Below are positions 5,785-6,392 of a stretch of 6,392 bases of DNA, in pieces. A program made the translations under genes and the position numbers. Origin of the DNA: Myxococcales bacterium (lineage in GTDB: Bacteria > Myxococcota > Polyangia > Fen-1088); the NCBI GenBank assembly GCA_003155465.1, contig PMCR01000039.1, positions 626 through 7,017 on the forward strand, written 5' to 3'. Each line of letters starts with the position of its first letter. The first letter of the stretch is position 1. Under the pieces are notes generated by a model that saw only the letters and a list, made by a program, of their open reading frames with translations, ran no database searches and was not told the origin of the DNA.

Positions 5785-6392
5785 CTACTCGAACAGCTCG
5801 GCCTGCGGGTTGGTTTGACACGTGTGACGCTGCGGAAGTAGGGCGGTGGCCGGGCCTCGGCGAGGCCGAGTGGCTCGGTCCACAGGCCCTGGTGACGGAG
5901 GAAGCGCTCGATGCTCGCGTGGTCGCGGACCAGGGCGCGAAGCTTCATGTGTCCTCCGCAATGAGGGCAGGTATCGACAGGCAGACCGAGGGTGAGGCGC
6001 ATCAGCTCGGCCCATGGCCAGTATCGGCAGCGCGCTCCGGAGCGGCCTGGCTTGGGTGGCGGCTTGGTGTGCGCGTGGGGCGCGGCCGGTGTCTCCGTGG
6101 GTGCCGGCTCTGGCGGCGGAATGACCAGTGGCCGCCAAGGACTCGCGGGGGCGAGCACGCCGCTGTATCGGACCAGGTGCAACTTCGGTGGTGGCACCGA
6201 TGCCGCAAGACGCGCCAACAGGGATAGCACGTCCATCTCCAGCGCATACGTGCCATCGCGAAACGGCCGCTTGAGTTCCAGCCGCACGCGGTTGTCGGGC
6301 AGGAGGGCGAGCCGCTCCTTCGCCAGTGGCGGGCGGAGCACGTAGCGCAGCAGGCGCTCGCGCGCGGGTTGGTCCTCGGCGCCGGCAACGCT
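5785..6392 (-). pseudogene. IS91-family transposase, C-terminal part, cut by the window edge, probable frameshift near its end
   Basis: Open from the window edge; the N-terminal HUH part lies outside. Recognisable IS91 blocks in order: ERLLRYVLRPPLAKERL, LKRPFRDGTYALEMD, VLSLLARLAASVPPP, HLVRYSGVLAPASPWRP, a Pro/Ala-rich spacer, YWPWAELMRLTL, the zinc-type pair in DTCPHCGGHMKLRALV, and RFLRHQGLWTEPLGLAE. After PPPYF (about 5837) the main frame continues without homology to a TGA at 5475. The neighbouring frame carries the expected family ending QAELFE with TAG at 5785-5787, matching QTELFDA in the other copy. A one-base shift therefore probably lies between about 5800 and 5836. If the rest of the gene is intact, the added tail may or may not abolish activity. 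The element is clearly diverged from the 1827-2304 copy, so the two are separate insertions and not a recent duplication. Confidence 0.75.

Noticed and set aside
1..6392. tRNA, rRNA, CRISPR array or riboswitch
   Set aside because: No cloverleaf, rRNA core sequence or regularly spaced direct repeats were seen on either strand by eye.

Overview
The window is GC-rich DNA. Its long secreted TPR and coiled-coil proteins, a TPR lipoprotein, and IS91-type and integrase-type transposase remnants suit a large accessory-rich genome. Myxococcota (Polyangia-like) is the best guess. This rests on protein style only, because no ribosomal or housekeeping marker is present.

Layout, left to right. (1) Positions 1-267 hold the C-terminal end of an unrecognised plus-strand protein, followed one base later by a long imperfect inverted repeat (268-331). 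(2) Positions 486-1730 encode a plus-strand lipoprotein with a lipobox, a middle beta-rich segment, a TPR and the start of what looks like a lipocalin-like C-terminal domain. Its last ~45 codons may be out of frame. (3) Positions ~1731-2521 are a transposon graveyard on the minus strand. A frameshifted C-terminal piece of an IS91-family transposase (1827 to ~2304) is joined directly to an N-terminal piece of a different, integrase-type transposase (~2305-2521). (4) Positions 2706-5494 hold a two-gene minus-strand unit with 26 bp between the genes. The upstream gene (3884-5494) encodes a 536-residue secreted protein with a beta domain, a Ser/Pro linker, a long coiled coil and a C-terminal domain with two cysteines. 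The downstream gene (2706-3857) encodes a 383-residue TPR protein with a PEGA-like beta domain and two C-terminal membrane helices. (5) Positions 5785-6392 are the C-terminal part of a second, diverged IS91-family transposase, also on the minus strand and cut by the window edge. A candidate element terminus lies near 5701-5730.

How it fits together: both genes of the central pair encode exported proteins with protein-protein interaction modules, so an envelope-associated complex is plausible. The lipoprotein on the other side of the transposon remnants shares a short beta-strand pattern with the coiled-coil protein. I do not recognise a described system here. The most unusual points are the IS91 remnants in the same orientation on both sides of the gene pair, the chimeric transposase junction, and the probable frameshift in the lipoprotein.
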